From the NCBI GenBank assembly GCA_963719285.1, contig CAVRBO010000003.1:1-64000 (forward strand): DNA of 64,000 bases, written 5' to 3'. This DNA is from C-114 sp963719285. GTDB lineage: Bacteria; Chloroflexota; Limnocylindria; Limnocylindrales; CSP1-4. The notes under the pieces were generated by a model that made no database searches, was not told where the DNA came from, and saw nothing but the letters and a program-made list of their open reading frames with translations. Of this stretch, positions 17,681 to 26,764 are shown piece after piece (the first letter of the stretch is position 1; the number at the start of each line of letters is the position of its first letter). The translations under genes were made by a program, and so were the position numbers.

Positions 17681-18907
17681 CTACCCGAGCTGGTCGCGGC
17701 GGCGGGTCAGACTGGCGGTCTCGGCGGTGTTGCCAGCCAGCTCGATGGCTCGATCGTACGCCGCGCGCGATTCCTGATCGCGGCCGAGCCGGCGGAGCAG
17801 GTCGGCCCGGGTCGCATGGTAGGCGTGGTAGCCGGCCAACTTGTCCTCGAGACGGTCCACGCCGGCCAGTGCCACCTGCGGCCCGTCAAGCTCGGCGACC
17901 GCGATGGCCCGGTTGAGGGCGATGATCGGCGAGTGGTCAAGGCGGGCGAGCTGGTCGTAGAGGGCCACCACCTGCGACCAGTCGGTGTCGCCCATCTTGC
18001 GGGCGGAGGTGTGGACGGCGTTGATCGCCGCGAGGATCTGGTAGCGACCCGGAGCCACCCCGGCGGCCAGGCGATCCCGGACCAGTCGATGACCTTCCTC
18101 GATCAGCGCCGCATCCCAGGCCCCACGGTCCTGATCGTCGAGGGTGACCAGTTCGCCGTTCGCCGACACCCGGGCGGTGCGGCGAGCCTCGGTGAGGAGC
18201 ATCAGGGCCAGCAGCCCGGCCACCTCACCGTCCTCCGGCAGCAACGCGTTGATCAGGCGCGTGAGGCGGATCGCCTCGGCGGTCAGCTCGTGACGGACCG
18301 GATCGGTCTCGGGGCCGGTCGCCAGATAGCCCTCGTTGAAGACGAGGTACAGGACGGCGAGGACGCCGGAGACGCGCACCGGGAGATCCTCAGCCGAAGG
18401 CACGCGATACGGGATGCGAGCCGCCTTGATCTTGCCCTTCGCCCGGGTGATCCGCTGGCCCATGGCGGCCTCCGACGCCAGGAACGCACGGGCGATCTCG
18501 GGCATGGTCAGGCCGCCGATCATGCGCAACGTCAGCGCCACGCGTGACTCCATCGCGAGCGCCGGGTGACAACAGGTGAAGATCAGCCGGAGCCGGTCGT
18601 CGTCGATGGCTCCGAGCGGCTCGGGCGCGTCGTCGTCGTACAACACCTGCGCCTCCTGCTGCTTGTCGTCGCGCCTGTTCTCGCGCCGGATCCGGTCGAT
18701 GGCCTTTCGGTTGGCGGTGGTCGTCAGCCACGCGCCGGGGTTGGGGGGCACGCCGTCGGCCGGCCACCGCTCAACGGCGGTCGCGAACGCCTCGGCCGCC
18801 GCTTCCTCGGCGATGTCGAGGTCACCGAAACGCCTGGTTACTGCCGCGACGACCCGCGCCCATTCCTCGTGGTGGGCCTGGGTGATCGCCGCCTGGGCGT
18901 CGATCAC
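17681..18907 (-). CDS. ECF42-type RNA polymerase sigma factor with C-terminal TPR-like extension
   Basis: A 408-residue protein. It starts at GTG 18907, which overlaps the TGA of the DGPF gene by four bases. Region 2 is in the first about 80 residues (FGDLDIAEEAAAEAFATAVERW, NPGAWLTTTANRKAIDRIRR) and region 4 follows (LTMPEIARAFLASEAAMGQRITRAKGKI). The remaining about 230 residues are helical (RVSGVLAVLYLVFNEGYLAT, then AINAVHTSA and GDTDWSQVVALYDQL), the conserved extension typical of ECF42. ECF42 factors have no classical anti-sigma factor and are linked to DGPF/YCII genes, as here. The extension is thought to control activity. Confidence 0.9.
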   Translation of the reverse strand: MIDAQAAITQAHHEEWARVVAAVTRRFGDLDIAEEAAAEAFATAVERWPADGVPPNPGAWLTTTANRKAIDRIRRENRRDDKQQEAQVLYDDDAPEPLGAIDDDRLRLIFTCCHPALAMESRVALTLRMIGGLTMPEIARAFLASEAAMGQRITRAKGKIKAARIPYRVPSAEDLPVRVSGVLAVLYLVFNEGYLATGPETDPVRHELTAEAIRLTRLINALLPEDGEVAGLLALMLLTEARRTARVSANGELVTLDDQDRGAWDAALIEEGHRLVRDRLAAGVAPGRYQILAAINAVHTSARKMGDTDWSQVVALYDQLARLDHSPIIALNRAIAVAELDGPQVALAGVDRLEDKLAGYHAYHATRADLLRRLGRDQESRAAYDRAIELAGNTAETASLTRRRDQLG

Positions 18908-19239
18908 GCCACGCCCAGGAACGGGCGCACTTCGAGCTTCCGATTGCAGGCCTTCGATCCCTCGGCGGCGAGCTTGAGCGCCACGTCGAGGTCGGGGGCC
19001 TCGATGATCCAGAAGCCGGCGAGATACTCCTTCGACTCGACGAAGGGCCCGTCGGTGAACACCGGATCCCCCTCGCGGTTGTCGACGACGGTGGCCGTGC
19101 TGGGCGATGCGAGGCCGCCGGCGAAGACCCAGTAGCCGTCCGCCTTGAGCCGGTCGTCGTTGAACTCGTTGATCGAGGCCATCTCGCTCGGGGTGGCGAG
19201 GCCGGCCGTGTCGTCGATCACCGACACCAGGTAGTGCAT
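18904..19239 (-). CDS. YCII-related DGPF-domain protein
   Basis: A 111-residue protein beginning MHYLVSVIDD behind GGAGATGATCCG. It carries the family hallmark TDGPFVESKEYLAGFWIIEAPD at about 60-82. Its stop overlaps the sigma-factor start (GTGA), so the two are translationally coupled. DGPF proteins are the usual targets and partners of ECF42 sigma factors; their biochemical role is unknown. Confidence 0.93.
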   Translation of the reverse strand: MHYLVSVIDDTAGLATPSEMASINEFNDDRLKADGYWVFAGGLASPSTATVVDNREGDPVFTDGPFVESKEYLAGFWIIEAPDLDVALKLAAEGSKACNRKLEVRPFLGVA

Positions 19240-19311
19240 CTCGGATCATCTCCTGTGTGCTGGCGCGCCGCCGGCGAGCCGAGAGTCGGCTGTCGGGCGC
19301 CTCGGGGTCGA

Positions 19312-20517
19312 TCAGCTGTCGATCGCCGCATAGGCGGCCTTCCAGAAGTCTGCATAGACCTCGGCGGCCTGAGGCGATCCCATCGCTCGCTGAGTGAACA
19401 GGATGCCGGTGAGGTCGGCATCGACGTCGGACCGCCACGAAGTGCCGGCGCCTCCGGCCCAGCCGAACCCGCGCGGGATCGTGCCACGGTCCGCGCCTGA
19501 GGAGGGAGCGGCCATGCAGTAGCCCCAGCCTTCGGTGTCGCCGAGGAACGGGCTCGCAAACGCGCGCTGCGACGGCTCCAGATGGTCGGTGGTCATTCGA
19601 ACCACCGACTCCTGCGACAGGATGCGTCCGCCGTCGTGTGCGCCGCCACTGAGCAACATCCGCACGAAGGTCCAGTAGTCGTCGAGGGTCGAGAGCAGCC
19701 AGGCAGACGCGCTGGGAAAGGCGAGCGGTCGGCTCCAGTAGCCGTCCTCGACCCCGTCGAGCACGGCGAGTTCGCCGGTCTGCCAGTCGACCTCGTAGGC
19801 GGTCGTGAGCCGACCCTTCATCGCCGGTGACGCCGTGAACGCGGTGTCGCCCATGCCGAGCTGACCGAGGATGCGCTCGTGCAGCACGACGTCCAACGAT
19901 TTGCCGGTGGCCCGCTCCAGCACGGCGCCGAGCACCTGCGCGCCCGTGTTGTAGATCCATTGCTCGCCGGGCTGGCTGATGAGGGGCAGGGTGCCGAGAC
20001 GCCGCAGCCACTCATCGGTGGAGTGCGGCGACGGTGGGTACGGAGCACTGAGGGTGGCGAGCTGCAGCTCCTTCTCGGCCTCAACGATGGGGTACGGCGT
20101 CTGCGCGAACACCATCCCCAGACCAAGGCGGAAGGTGAGCAGGTCTTCGAGCGTGATGGGGCGTTTGGCTGGCACGGTATCGTCGAGGCGGGCGTCGATG
20201 CTCCGCAGGACACGGCGGTCGGCCAACTCGGGAAGGAGATCGTCGACCGGTGCGTCAAGGTGCAGCGCGCCGTCGTCGACGAGGGCCATGACCGCGGCGG
20301 CGGTGATCGGCTTGGTCATCGAAGTCATGCGGAAGATATCGTCACGTCGCAGTGGCTCGGCATCGCCGAACGTCCGGGTGCCGATGACATCGACGTGCGC
20401 ACGTCCGCCGCGGGCGACCAGTGCGATGCAGCCGGGCATGTCGCCGCGTTCGACATGCCGGGCCATGATCTCGTGGAGCCGAGCGAGACCCGTCTCCGAG
20501 AACCAGCCTCCGGTCAT
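19312..20517 (-). CDS. Serine hydrolase of the beta-lactamase/EstB family
   Basis: A 401-residue protein with the class C-like catalytic set: SxxK as SMTK (Ser66, Lys69) and YxN-type motif YNT near residue 189. A third motif region is GGAGTSWRSDVDADLTGILFTQRAM, where the usual KTG box is replaced, as in many esterases of this family. There is no signal peptide, so the enzyme is cytoplasmic and more probably an esterase than a beta-lactamase. It lies just upstream of the DGPF/sigma pair on the same strand and may be part of the ECF42 neighbourhood. Confidence 0.88.
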   Translation of the reverse strand: MTGGWFSETGLARLHEIMARHVERGDMPGCIALVARGGRAHVDVIGTRTFGDAEPLRRDDIFRMTSMTKPITAAAVMALVDDGALHLDAPVDDLLPELADRRVLRSIDARLDDTVPAKRPITLEDLLTFRLGLGMVFAQTPYPIVEAEKELQLATLSAPYPPSPHSTDEWLRRLGTLPLISQPGEQWIYNTGAQVLGAVLERATGKSLDVVLHERILGQLGMGDTAFTASPAMKGRLTTAYEVDWQTGELAVLDGVEDGYWSRPLAFPSASAWLLSTLDDYWTFVRMLLSGGAHDGGRILSQESVVRMTTDHLEPSQRAFASPFLGDTEGWGYCMAAPSSGADRGTIPRGFGWAGGAGTSWRSDVDADLTGILFTQRAMGSPQAAEVYADFWKAAYAAIDS

Positions 20518-20547
20518 CGTCGCGCCTCCGATCGGGTGGCGATCACG

Positions 20548-21150
20548 TCAGGCTGCCGTTTCCCGCCCGGTGGGTCGGTATACCTGGATCGTCACCCCGC
20601 CGCGGGTGGAGTGCGATTCCACCAGGTCGAGCGCTCGGGCAGGGCCGGCATGGGGGAACAGACGGGTGCCCTGGCCGACGACCACCGGGACGGTGAAGAG
20701 GGTGATCTCGTCGACGAGGTCGTTCTCGAGCAGCCAGCGGACGAGGACACCGCTGCCGGGCACCTGCAATTCGCCGTCCGGCTTGGCCTTCAGGTCGCGG
20801 ATGGCCGCCGCCACGTCACCGGAGAGGACGGTCGTGTTCGCCCAGTCCGGGTCGAAGGGCGTGGTCGATGCCACGTACTTGGGCCGCGCGTTCAAGGCCA
20901 CGCCGATGGGGTGGGCACGCAGCTCTTCGAGTGCTCCCCAGGAGCCGGCGAAGATGTCGTAGGTCCGCCGCCCGAACAGGAACGCGTCGGCGCGCTCGTA
21001 GATCTGGTCCAGGGCGGTCATGGCCTCGAGGTCGAACTTGTCCGTGACCCATCCCCCGCGCTCGAATCCGCCCCTGCGGTCCTCGTCCGGCCCGCCGAGC
21101 CCCTGCATCACGCCGTCGACGGAGACGTTGGTGTTGGTCGTCAGCTTCAT
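20548..21150 (-). CDS. Dihydrofolate-reductase-like (RibD C-terminal) protein 2
   Basis: A 200-residue protein; ATG 21150 (MKLTTNTNVSVDGVMQGLGG) is preceded by GGGAG. It has GGPDEDRRGGFERGGW, the LFGRRTYDIFAGSWG block, NARPKYVASTTPFDPDWANT and VPGSGVLVRWLLENDLVDEITLFTVPVVVGQGTRLF, the complete RibD-C domain. It resembles the protein at 16176 but is clearly a separate paralogue. The serine-hydrolase gene starts 30 bases downstream on the same strand, so the two probably share a transcript. The substrate is unknown. Confidence 0.88.
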   Translation of the reverse strand: MKLTTNTNVSVDGVMQGLGGPDEDRRGGFERGGWVTDKFDLEAMTALDQIYERADAFLFGRRTYDIFAGSWGALEELRAHPIGVALNARPKYVASTTPFDPDWANTTVLSGDVAAAIRDLKAKPDGELQVPGSGVLVRWLLENDLVDEITLFTVPVVVGQGTRLFPHAGPARALDLVESHSTRGGVTIQVYRPTGRETAA

Positions 21151-21314
21151 GACGTCCGCTCCCTTTCGTTGGGATCTGTCCCTGTGGGCCGCCCCTTCTG
21201 GACGGCCTCTCACCCCTACTACGAACGCATCCAGCCGAATCCGACACTGCCTCCCTGACTTCTTTCGAGACCGCCGGAAGCCGGACCTCGAGTATCGGCG
21301 GGAGACCCGGACCT

Positions 21315-21956
21315 CTACCTCGAGAAGGTCAGGTGCGTGACCCCACTCGGGGCGACATCCGACGTGACCCTGTAGCCGTCCTCGAACCCGCGGAGATCGT
21401 CCCAGAGCCGGATGCCCCGGCCGAGCAGGATCGGGACGATCGCGACGTGGAGCCGGTCGACGAGTCCTGCCTTGAGGTACTCACGCACCACGGTCGGGCC
21501 ACCACCGATCCGAACGTCCTTGCCGCCCGCGGCCTCCAACGCCAGGTCGAGCGCCTCGCGGGGCATTGCGGAGAGGAAGTGGAAGGTCGTGCCGCCCGCC
21601 ATCTCGAGCAGCGGGCGGGGCACGTGGGTGAGCACGAACACCGGGACGTGGAATGGCGGCTCGTCGCCCCACCAACCGCGCCAGTCGGGATCGTCGCCGG
21701 CGGCGTGGAGCCCGAACATGCCGGCGCCCATGATCTCCGCGCCCACCTCGGCGAAGTACGCCTGCGCGTACCGGTCGTCGACGCCGGTCGTTCCCTCGCC
21801 GGACGTGTCGTGCAGCACTCGGGCCCGGAACGTGCGGGTCGCGACGTAAGCCTCGACCAGGCGCGTCCAATCGGGCCCGAACGGGTTCTCCGGCGTCTGG
21901 TCGGTCGTGGTCGCGAAGCCGTCCAGGGAGATGTTCAGGTCCACACGAACGGCCAT
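21315..21956 (-). CDS. Dihydrofolate-reductase-like (RibD C-terminal) protein 3
   Basis: A 213-residue protein from ATG 21956 (MAVRVDLNISLDGFATTTDQ) behind GGGAGG. It shows the RibD-C layout: start strand with SLDGFA, central VFVLTHVPRPLLEMAGGTTF, and GGKDVRIGGGPTVVREYLKAGLVDRLHVAIVPILLGRGIRLW, including the GGG dinucleotide-contact loop. It lies upstream of DHFR-like protein 2 on the same strand. The three paralogues within 6 kb suggest expansion of this reductase family, typical of soil actinobacteria and Chloroflexota. The substrate is unknown. Confidence 0.88.
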   Translation of the reverse strand: MAVRVDLNISLDGFATTTDQTPENPFGPDWTRLVEAYVATRTFRARVLHDTSGEGTTGVDDRYAQAYFAEVGAEIMGAGMFGLHAAGDDPDWRGWWGDEPPFHVPVFVLTHVPRPLLEMAGGTTFHFLSAMPREALDLALEAAGGKDVRIGGGPTVVREYLKAGLVDRLHVAIVPILLGRGIRLWDDLRGFEDGYRVTSDVAPSGVTHLTFSR

Positions 21957-22234
21957 CGACGTCCCTCCCAGGTGACTGCTTCGGACTCCCTCCAGTATGC
22001 CGATCGACGACGTGGCTCGAGCTCCCACCAAGGTCGACGCCATGGCTCAGCGCCAGGATTCGGTGCGTTCCGCGGACGCGGCTCTGCGTCTGATCGCTGC
22101 CTCGCCAAGCCTGCCGACCCAGCCGCAAGCGCGGCTCCTGCAAGGCTGTGGGCCGAGAGCGACAATCAGTGCGATCGGGTCCGGCCGAAGACGATGACAC
22201 TTCGGGTCGCGACCATCGTCGAGGGGCGCCAACC

Positions 22235-22507
22235 ATGGGCCGGTTCGCAAGCGGCAAACCCCGGGATATCGTCGTGAGGACATATGGCCGCGGGAGCCTC
22301 CTCGGCCTCATCAGCATCCCATTCGCGTTCCTCATGGCGTCCCGGGGCATGAACGGCTGGCAGGAATCGGCGGCCCGCGAGATGGAGGACGACGCCGTCG
22401 CGATGGCGAGACTGGGCTATCGGGTCGTGGCCTCCGGCCAGTACGGCATCCCGCGGCTCGGCATCACCTACTACAAGGTGACCTACCAGCTGGTCGACCA
22501 GGCTTGA
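22235..22507 (+). CDS. Small conserved-looking protein upstream of ABC exporter
   Basis: A 90-residue protein from ATG 22235 (MGRFASGKPRDIVVRTYGRGS). It has one hydrophobic segment (SLLGLISIPFAFLMASRG) and an amphipathic remainder with MARLGYRVVASGQYGIPRLG and a Tyr-rich end. Its TGA overlaps the TTG start of the ABC ATPase, implying coupling. I do not recognise the family; a membrane-associated accessory of the transporter is possible. Confidence 0.65.
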   Translation: MGRFASGKPRDIVVRTYGRGSLLGLISIPFAFLMASRGMNGWQESAAREMEDDAVAMARLGYRVVASGQYGIPRLGITYYKVTYQLVDQA

Positions 22508-23470
22508 CCTCGGACGAAACCGGAACGGTGAAGGCATCCGGCGATCGTGACGAGACGAACGGCGACGCTCGAGTCCTTGAGATCGATGGGGTCTCGAAGC
22601 GATACGGCGACCTCGTCGCCCTCGAGAACCTGACCTTCGACGTCCGCGCCGGTGAGCTGTTCGGCTTCGTGGGGCGCAACGGCGCCGGCAAGACGACCAC
22701 GATGCGGATCGCGCTGGGCGTGCTCGCGCCCGATGCCGGTGTGGTGCGCTGGCTGGGTGTGCCGCTGACGTTCGAGGCCCGACGCCGGTTCGGCTACATG
22801 CCCGAGGAACGCGGCCTGTATCCGAAGATGCGCGTGGCGGAGCAACTCGCCTATCTCGGTGAGCTGCACGGCATGGCGGGCGCGGAAGCCCGGGAGGCCG
22901 CCCTGCACTGGCTGGACCGGTTCGGCCTCGCCGACCGGCGCGACGCCGAACTGCAGGCCCTGAGCCTGGGCAACCAGCAGCGGGTCCAGTTGGCCGCGGC
23001 CCTCGTCTTCGGGCCCGATGTGCTCGTGCTCGACGAGCCGTTCGCCGGCCTGGATCCGGTCGCCGTCGACGTGATGGCCGGCGTCCTCCGCGAGCGGGCG
23101 GACGCGGGTGTGCCGGTCATCTTCTTCGAGCCACGAGCTCGAGCTCGTCGAGCGGCTGTGCGACCGTGTCGGCATCATCGAGCGGGGCCGGATGGTCGCC
23201 TGCGGCACCGTGGGCGAGCTCAGATCCGGGGGGAAGGAACGCCGCTGGGTCGACGTCCCCGGGGCCATGGGCGCATGGGATGCCGGCCTGCCCGGCGTCC
23301 GCCTCGTGAAGGCCGACGGCACGCGGCGGCTGTTCGAGCTCGATCCGGGCGTCGACGACCAGTCGCTGCTCCAGGCGGCCCTGGCCACGGGACCCGTCCG
23401 CGAGTTCGAGCCCGTCGAGCCCACGCTGGGCGAGCTCTTCCGGACCGTCCTCGGGGAGGCAGCGGCGTGA
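22504..23470 (+). pseudogene. ABC-2 exporter ATPase, interrupted by a one-base insertion
   Basis: Starts at TTG 22504. It has Walker A (GRNGAGKTTT), a signature of the LSxGNQQR type (LSLGNQQRVQLAAAL) and Walker B (VLVLDEPFAGLDP). At about 23126 one extra T changes the frame: the H-loop that should read VIFSSHELELVERLCDRV is found only in the +1 frame, which continues to the stop at 23468-23470. Corrected, the protein would be about 320 residues with a normal C-terminal domain. Because the uncorrected frame stays open, it fuses nominally with the permease downstream; that fusion is an artefact of the shift. Coupled with the NatB-like permease. Confidence 0.85.
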
Positions 23471-24657
23471 ACGCCCGGTCCTTTGGACTGGGTGGGACGC
23501 GCCGCCTTCCGACCATCTTCCTCGTCGCCCGCCGCGAGGTCCGCATGCGTCTGCGGTCGCGGGTCTTCGTTGGCGGCACGATCGTGATGACGGTCCTCGT
23601 CGTGGTCGGCATCGTTGCGACGTCGCTCCTCGCTGGCAGGACAACGCCGGTGCGGGTGGGCTTCAGCGACGGGTCGCAGGCGCTCGAGCGTGCGTTCACG
23701 TCAACCGCCGCGGGCCTGGGTGCGAACGTCACCGTCAGCGAGGTCGCCGACGACACCGCCGGGGAGGCGCTGGTGACGGCGGGCACGCTCGACGTACTCG
23801 TCACGGGGTCGGCGACCGCGCCCACGGCCGTGGCGAAGGTCGCGATGCCATCGAACGTCGAGTCCGCGCTGTCCCTGGCCGCCGAGGCCGCACGCCTCTC
23901 CGACGCGGGCCTCTCACCGGCGGCGGTCAGCTCGGCCATGGCCCTGGTCCCCGTTCAGCTTCTGCAGCCGCCCAGTCCCAAGAACAACGAGAACGTGTTC
24001 GCCAGCCTGGCCCTCGGCATCCTGCTCTGGATCGCGCTCGGCCAGTACGGGAACATGGTTGCCCAGGGCGTCGTCGAGGAGAAGGCGACCCGGATCATGG
24101 AGATCCTGCTCGCCACGATCCAGCCAAGCCGCCTGCTCGCAGGCAAGGTCATCGGGATCGGCCTCGTCGGTCTGATGCAGCTCACGATCGTGGGTGCGGC
24201 GGCGCTTCTCGCGGTCCGAGTGACCGATGTCACGCCGATCCCGGCCCTTGGCGCGACCTCGATCCTCGGCGACATCCTGTGGTTCCTGCTCGGCTTCCTC
24301 TTCTACGCCACGGCCTACTCCGCGGTCGGCTCCCTCGTCTCGCGCCAGGAGGAGGTCCAGAGCGCCGTCGCCCCGATCTCGATCCTCCAGATCGCGGGAT
24401 ACCTGATCATGTACGTCACGCTGGCGAATCCGACGAGCCCCCTGGTCATCCTGTGCTCGATGCTGCCGCCGTTCGCCCCGATCCTCATGGCGGTACGGAT
24501 GGCGGCCAGCGACGTGCCGTTCTGGCAGGTCGGCCTGGCGGTCGCGCTGATCGTGGCATCCATCGGCGGCCTGACCTGGCTCGCCGGCCGCATGTACCGC
24601 AACGCCGCGCTCCACCTCGGCACACGGGTGCGGTTCATGGATGCGTTCCGTGGGTGA
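23467..24657 (+). CDS. ABC-2 type transporter permease, NatB-like
   Basis: A 396-residue membrane protein starting at GTG 23467, overlapping the ATPase stop (GTGA). An N-terminal helix (GGTIVMTVLVVVGIVATSLLA) is followed by an about 130-residue extracytoplasmic domain and then five to six helices (LALGILLWIALGQYGNMVAQ, KVIGIGLVGLMQLTIVGAAALL and onwards). The block VVEEKATRIMEILLATIQPSRLLAGK is the diagnostic ABC-2 cytoplasmic motif of NatB/YhaP exporters. It works with the upstream ATPase, if that gene is functional, exporting an unknown ion or drug-like substrate. Confidence 0.9.
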   Translation: MNARSFGLGGTRRLPTIFLVARREVRMRLRSRVFVGGTIVMTVLVVVGIVATSLLAGRTTPVRVGFSDGSQALERAFTSTAAGLGANVTVSEVADDTAGEALVTAGTLDVLVTGSATAPTAVAKVAMPSNVESALSLAAEAARLSDAGLSPAAVSSAMALVPVQLLQPPSPKNNENVFASLALGILLWIALGQYGNMVAQGVVEEKATRIMEILLATIQPSRLLAGKVIGIGLVGLMQLTIVGAAALLAVRVTDVTPIPALGATSILGDILWFLLGFLFYATAYSAVGSLVSRQEEVQSAVAPISILQIAGYLIMYVTLANPTSPLVILCSMLPPFAPILMAVRMAASDVPFWQVGLAVALIVASIGGLTWLAGRMYRNAALHLGTRVRFMDAFRG

Positions 24658-24721
24658 TGCTCGTGGGTAGGTTCAGCATGTTCCGGCCGTGTCTGGCCGC
24701 AGCGATCGAAGGAGGAACCAG

Positions 24722-24898
24722 ATGCCGCCTCGTGTGAAGGCCCATCCATACCTGACCCTGATGGCGGTGGTCTCCGCGATCCTCATCCTGGTCGGACGGG
24801 TCAACCGAGAGATGTGGTGGGGCGACTGGGTCTTCATCGCCGGGATCGCGGCGATCGTCGTCGCAGGCGCCCTCTTCGTCCTGTCGAGCAGGACGTGA
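24722..24898 (+). CDS. Small two-helix membrane protein, tandem copy 1
   Basis: A 58-residue protein; ATG 24722 has a strong GGAGG site. It has two membrane segments (LTLMAVVSAILILVGRVN and WVFIAGIAAIVVAGALFVLS) and a short polar loop with NREMWWGD. The gene after it encodes a shorter protein of the same design (AVVSAILI shared), so the two look like a tandem duplication. Family and function unknown. Confidence 0.65.
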   Translation: MPPRVKAHPYLTLMAVVSAILILVGRVNREMWWGDWVFIAGIAAIVVAGALFVLSSRT

Positions 24899-24993
24899 TC
24901 GAACCCTGATTCGGCCAGGTCGCCCGACGACCGGCGACGGCACGCCTCCGCGCCCCGACAGGACCCGCGATACGAAAGGCGAGACTGACTGAA

Positions 24994-25137
24994 ATGCCGA
25001 ACTTCGCCCTCTTGCTGGCGGTCGTCTCGGCGATCCTCATCGTCTACGGACGCATGGCCCGACAGAACCGGGTGGCGGTCGCGGGATTCGCAGCGTTGGC
25101 GCTGGCGGCCGTGGTCTACCTGCTGACGCGAGCGTGA
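24994..25137 (+). CDS. Small two-helix membrane protein, tandem copy 2
   Basis: A 47-residue frame from ATG 24994 to TGA at 25135. The sequence (FALLLAVVSAILIVYGRMAR, then VAVAGFAALALAAVVYLLTR) has two helices and shares AVVSAILI and the following GR with copy 1, located 95 bases upstream. The shared pattern supports it as real. The ribosome site is weak (GACTGAA). Function unknown. Confidence 0.6.
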   Translation: MPNFALLLAVVSAILIVYGRMARQNRVAVAGFAALALAAVVYLLTRA

Positions 25138-25267
25138 CGATCAACCTTCGACGGGCCTCGCGACTTGTCCGTCGCGCGTGCGCGTCGCGCTGGTCGCACT
25201 CGTACGGTGGCGATGTCGCGCGGACGAAGCGCACTTTCGACCCGGAGCCTGACATCGAGTGACACCC

Positions 25268-26764
25268 ATGGCCACTCGCACATCCAACGACCGCCTCCCG
25301 AAGCTCACCGTCCCGTGGCCCGTGCTCGTGGTCGCCGGCCTCCTGGTCATCGCGTTGCTCGCCGTGTCCGGTCAGTACGGGTTCCACGGCGACGAGATGT
25401 ACTTCGTCGTCGCCGGCCAGCACCCAGCCTTCGGCTACGTCGACCAGCCGCCCCTGACGCCGCTGCTCTCAGCGTTATCAGTGGCGCTGCTCGGGGTCTC
25501 GCCGACCGCCGTGCGGGTCTTGCCCGCCCTGGAGATGGCGCTGGTGGTCGTCCTGGTCGCGCTGATGGCGCGCGACCTCGGAGGGTCTCGCCGGGCGCAG
25601 GTCCTGGCGGCGGTCACGGCCGCGCTGTCGGGCTATCTCGGCGCGGGCCACCTCGACACCACCACCGAGCCCGACCTGCTCGTCTGGGCGATCGTCCTGG
25701 TGCTGCTGCTGAAGCTGCTCGCGGGTGGCGACCGGCGCCTGTGGCTGGGCGTGGGCGTGACGACAGGGATCGGGCTCGAGAACAAGGACACGCTCCTGTT
25801 CCTCGGTGCGGGGCTCGCAGTGGGACTCGTCGTCGCCCGGCGCTGGGACATCGTCCGCTCGCCGTGGGCGTGGGCCGCCATCGGGATTGCGCTCGTCGGA
25901 TGGGCGCCGAACCTCGCCTGGCAGGCGGCGAACGGTTGGCCGCAGCTCACGATGGCCTCTCAGATCTCCCAATACGCCGCCGACAACCGGGCCCAGGTCG
26001 TGCCGCTGCTGTGGCTGTTCACCGGGCCTGTGCTCTTCCCGGTCAGCGCCGCGGGACTGGCCTGGCTGCTGTTTGCGAAAGTCGCTTCACCGTGGCGTGC
26101 GATCGGGATCGCGGCCATGGTGGCGCTGATCCTCGTGTTCATCACCGGGGGCAAGGCCTACTACGCGATCGGCACCGCATCCGTGTGCATGGCAGCCGGC
26201 GGAGTTGTTCTCGATCGCTGGCTGGCCCGCGGCCACTCCCGCCTCAAGGCCGCCACCTTCGCCGTCGCTGCCGTGCTGTCGAGCTCGCTGATCGTGCTGC
26301 TCACGTTACCGATCTTGCCCGTTGCCACCTTCGCCACCACCTCGCTCCCGGCAACCGTCCAGGACACGGCCAACCAGGTCGGCTGGCCGCAGTTCGTTGC
26401 GACGGTCGAGGGCGTGGTCGCATCTCTTCCGGCCGACGAGCGTGTCCGTGCCGTGATCCTGACGAACGACTACAGCGAAGCGAGCCCGCTCATCCTGCTT
26501 GGCACGGGGCTGCCCCCGGTCTACTCGGGCCACAACAGCTACTGGTCGTGGGGGCCGCCGCCGGACGATCGCACGGTCGTGGTGCACGTCGGCGACTGGC
26601 GACCGGCCGATTACGGCAACTTCTTCACGGGCTGCCGCGACATCGCGACCATCGACAACGGGCTCGGGATCGAGAACGGCGAGCAGGGCACGGCCGTCTC
26701 CGTGTGCACAGGGCTGCGCCAGCCGTGGTCCGTGATGTGGCCGGCGCTCCGGACGATCAGCTAG
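25268..26764 (+). CDS. Glycosyltransferase family 39-like (ArnT/PMT superfamily) membrane protein
   Basis: A 498-residue polytopic protein. The first helix is followed by YGFHGDEMYFVVAGQHPAFG, where the Asp-Glu pair on the first external loop is the catalytic acidic motif of GT39/ArnT enzymes. YVDQPPLTPLLSAL and AGHLDTTTEPDLLVWA are also family hallmarks. About ten membrane helices follow and a C-terminal soluble domain (ILTNDYSEASPLILLGTGLP). It should transfer a mannose-like sugar from a polyprenyl-phosphate donor at the outer face. ATG 25268 is chosen over 25259 because alignment starts at MATRTSND. The next gene is convergent. Confidence 0.88.
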   Translation: MATRTSNDRLPKLTVPWPVLVVAGLLVIALLAVSGQYGFHGDEMYFVVAGQHPAFGYVDQPPLTPLLSALSVALLGVSPTAVRVLPALEMALVVVLVALMARDLGGSRRAQVLAAVTAALSGYLGAGHLDTTTEPDLLVWAIVLVLLLKLLAGGDRRLWLGVGVTTGIGLENKDTLLFLGAGLAVGLVVARRWDIVRSPWAWAAIGIALVGWAPNLAWQAANGWPQLTMASQISQYAADNRAQVVPLLWLFTGPVLFPVSAAGLAWLLFAKVASPWRAIGIAAMVALILVFITGGKAYYAIGTASVCMAAGGVVLDRWLARGHSRLKAATFAVAAVLSSSLIVLLTLPILPVATFATTSLPATVQDTANQVGWPQFVATVEGVVASLPADERVRAVILTNDYSEASPLILLGTGLPPVYSGHNSYWSWGPPPDDRTVVVHVGDWRPADYGNFFTGCRDIATIDNGLGIENGEQGTAVSVCTGLRQPWSVMWPALRTIS

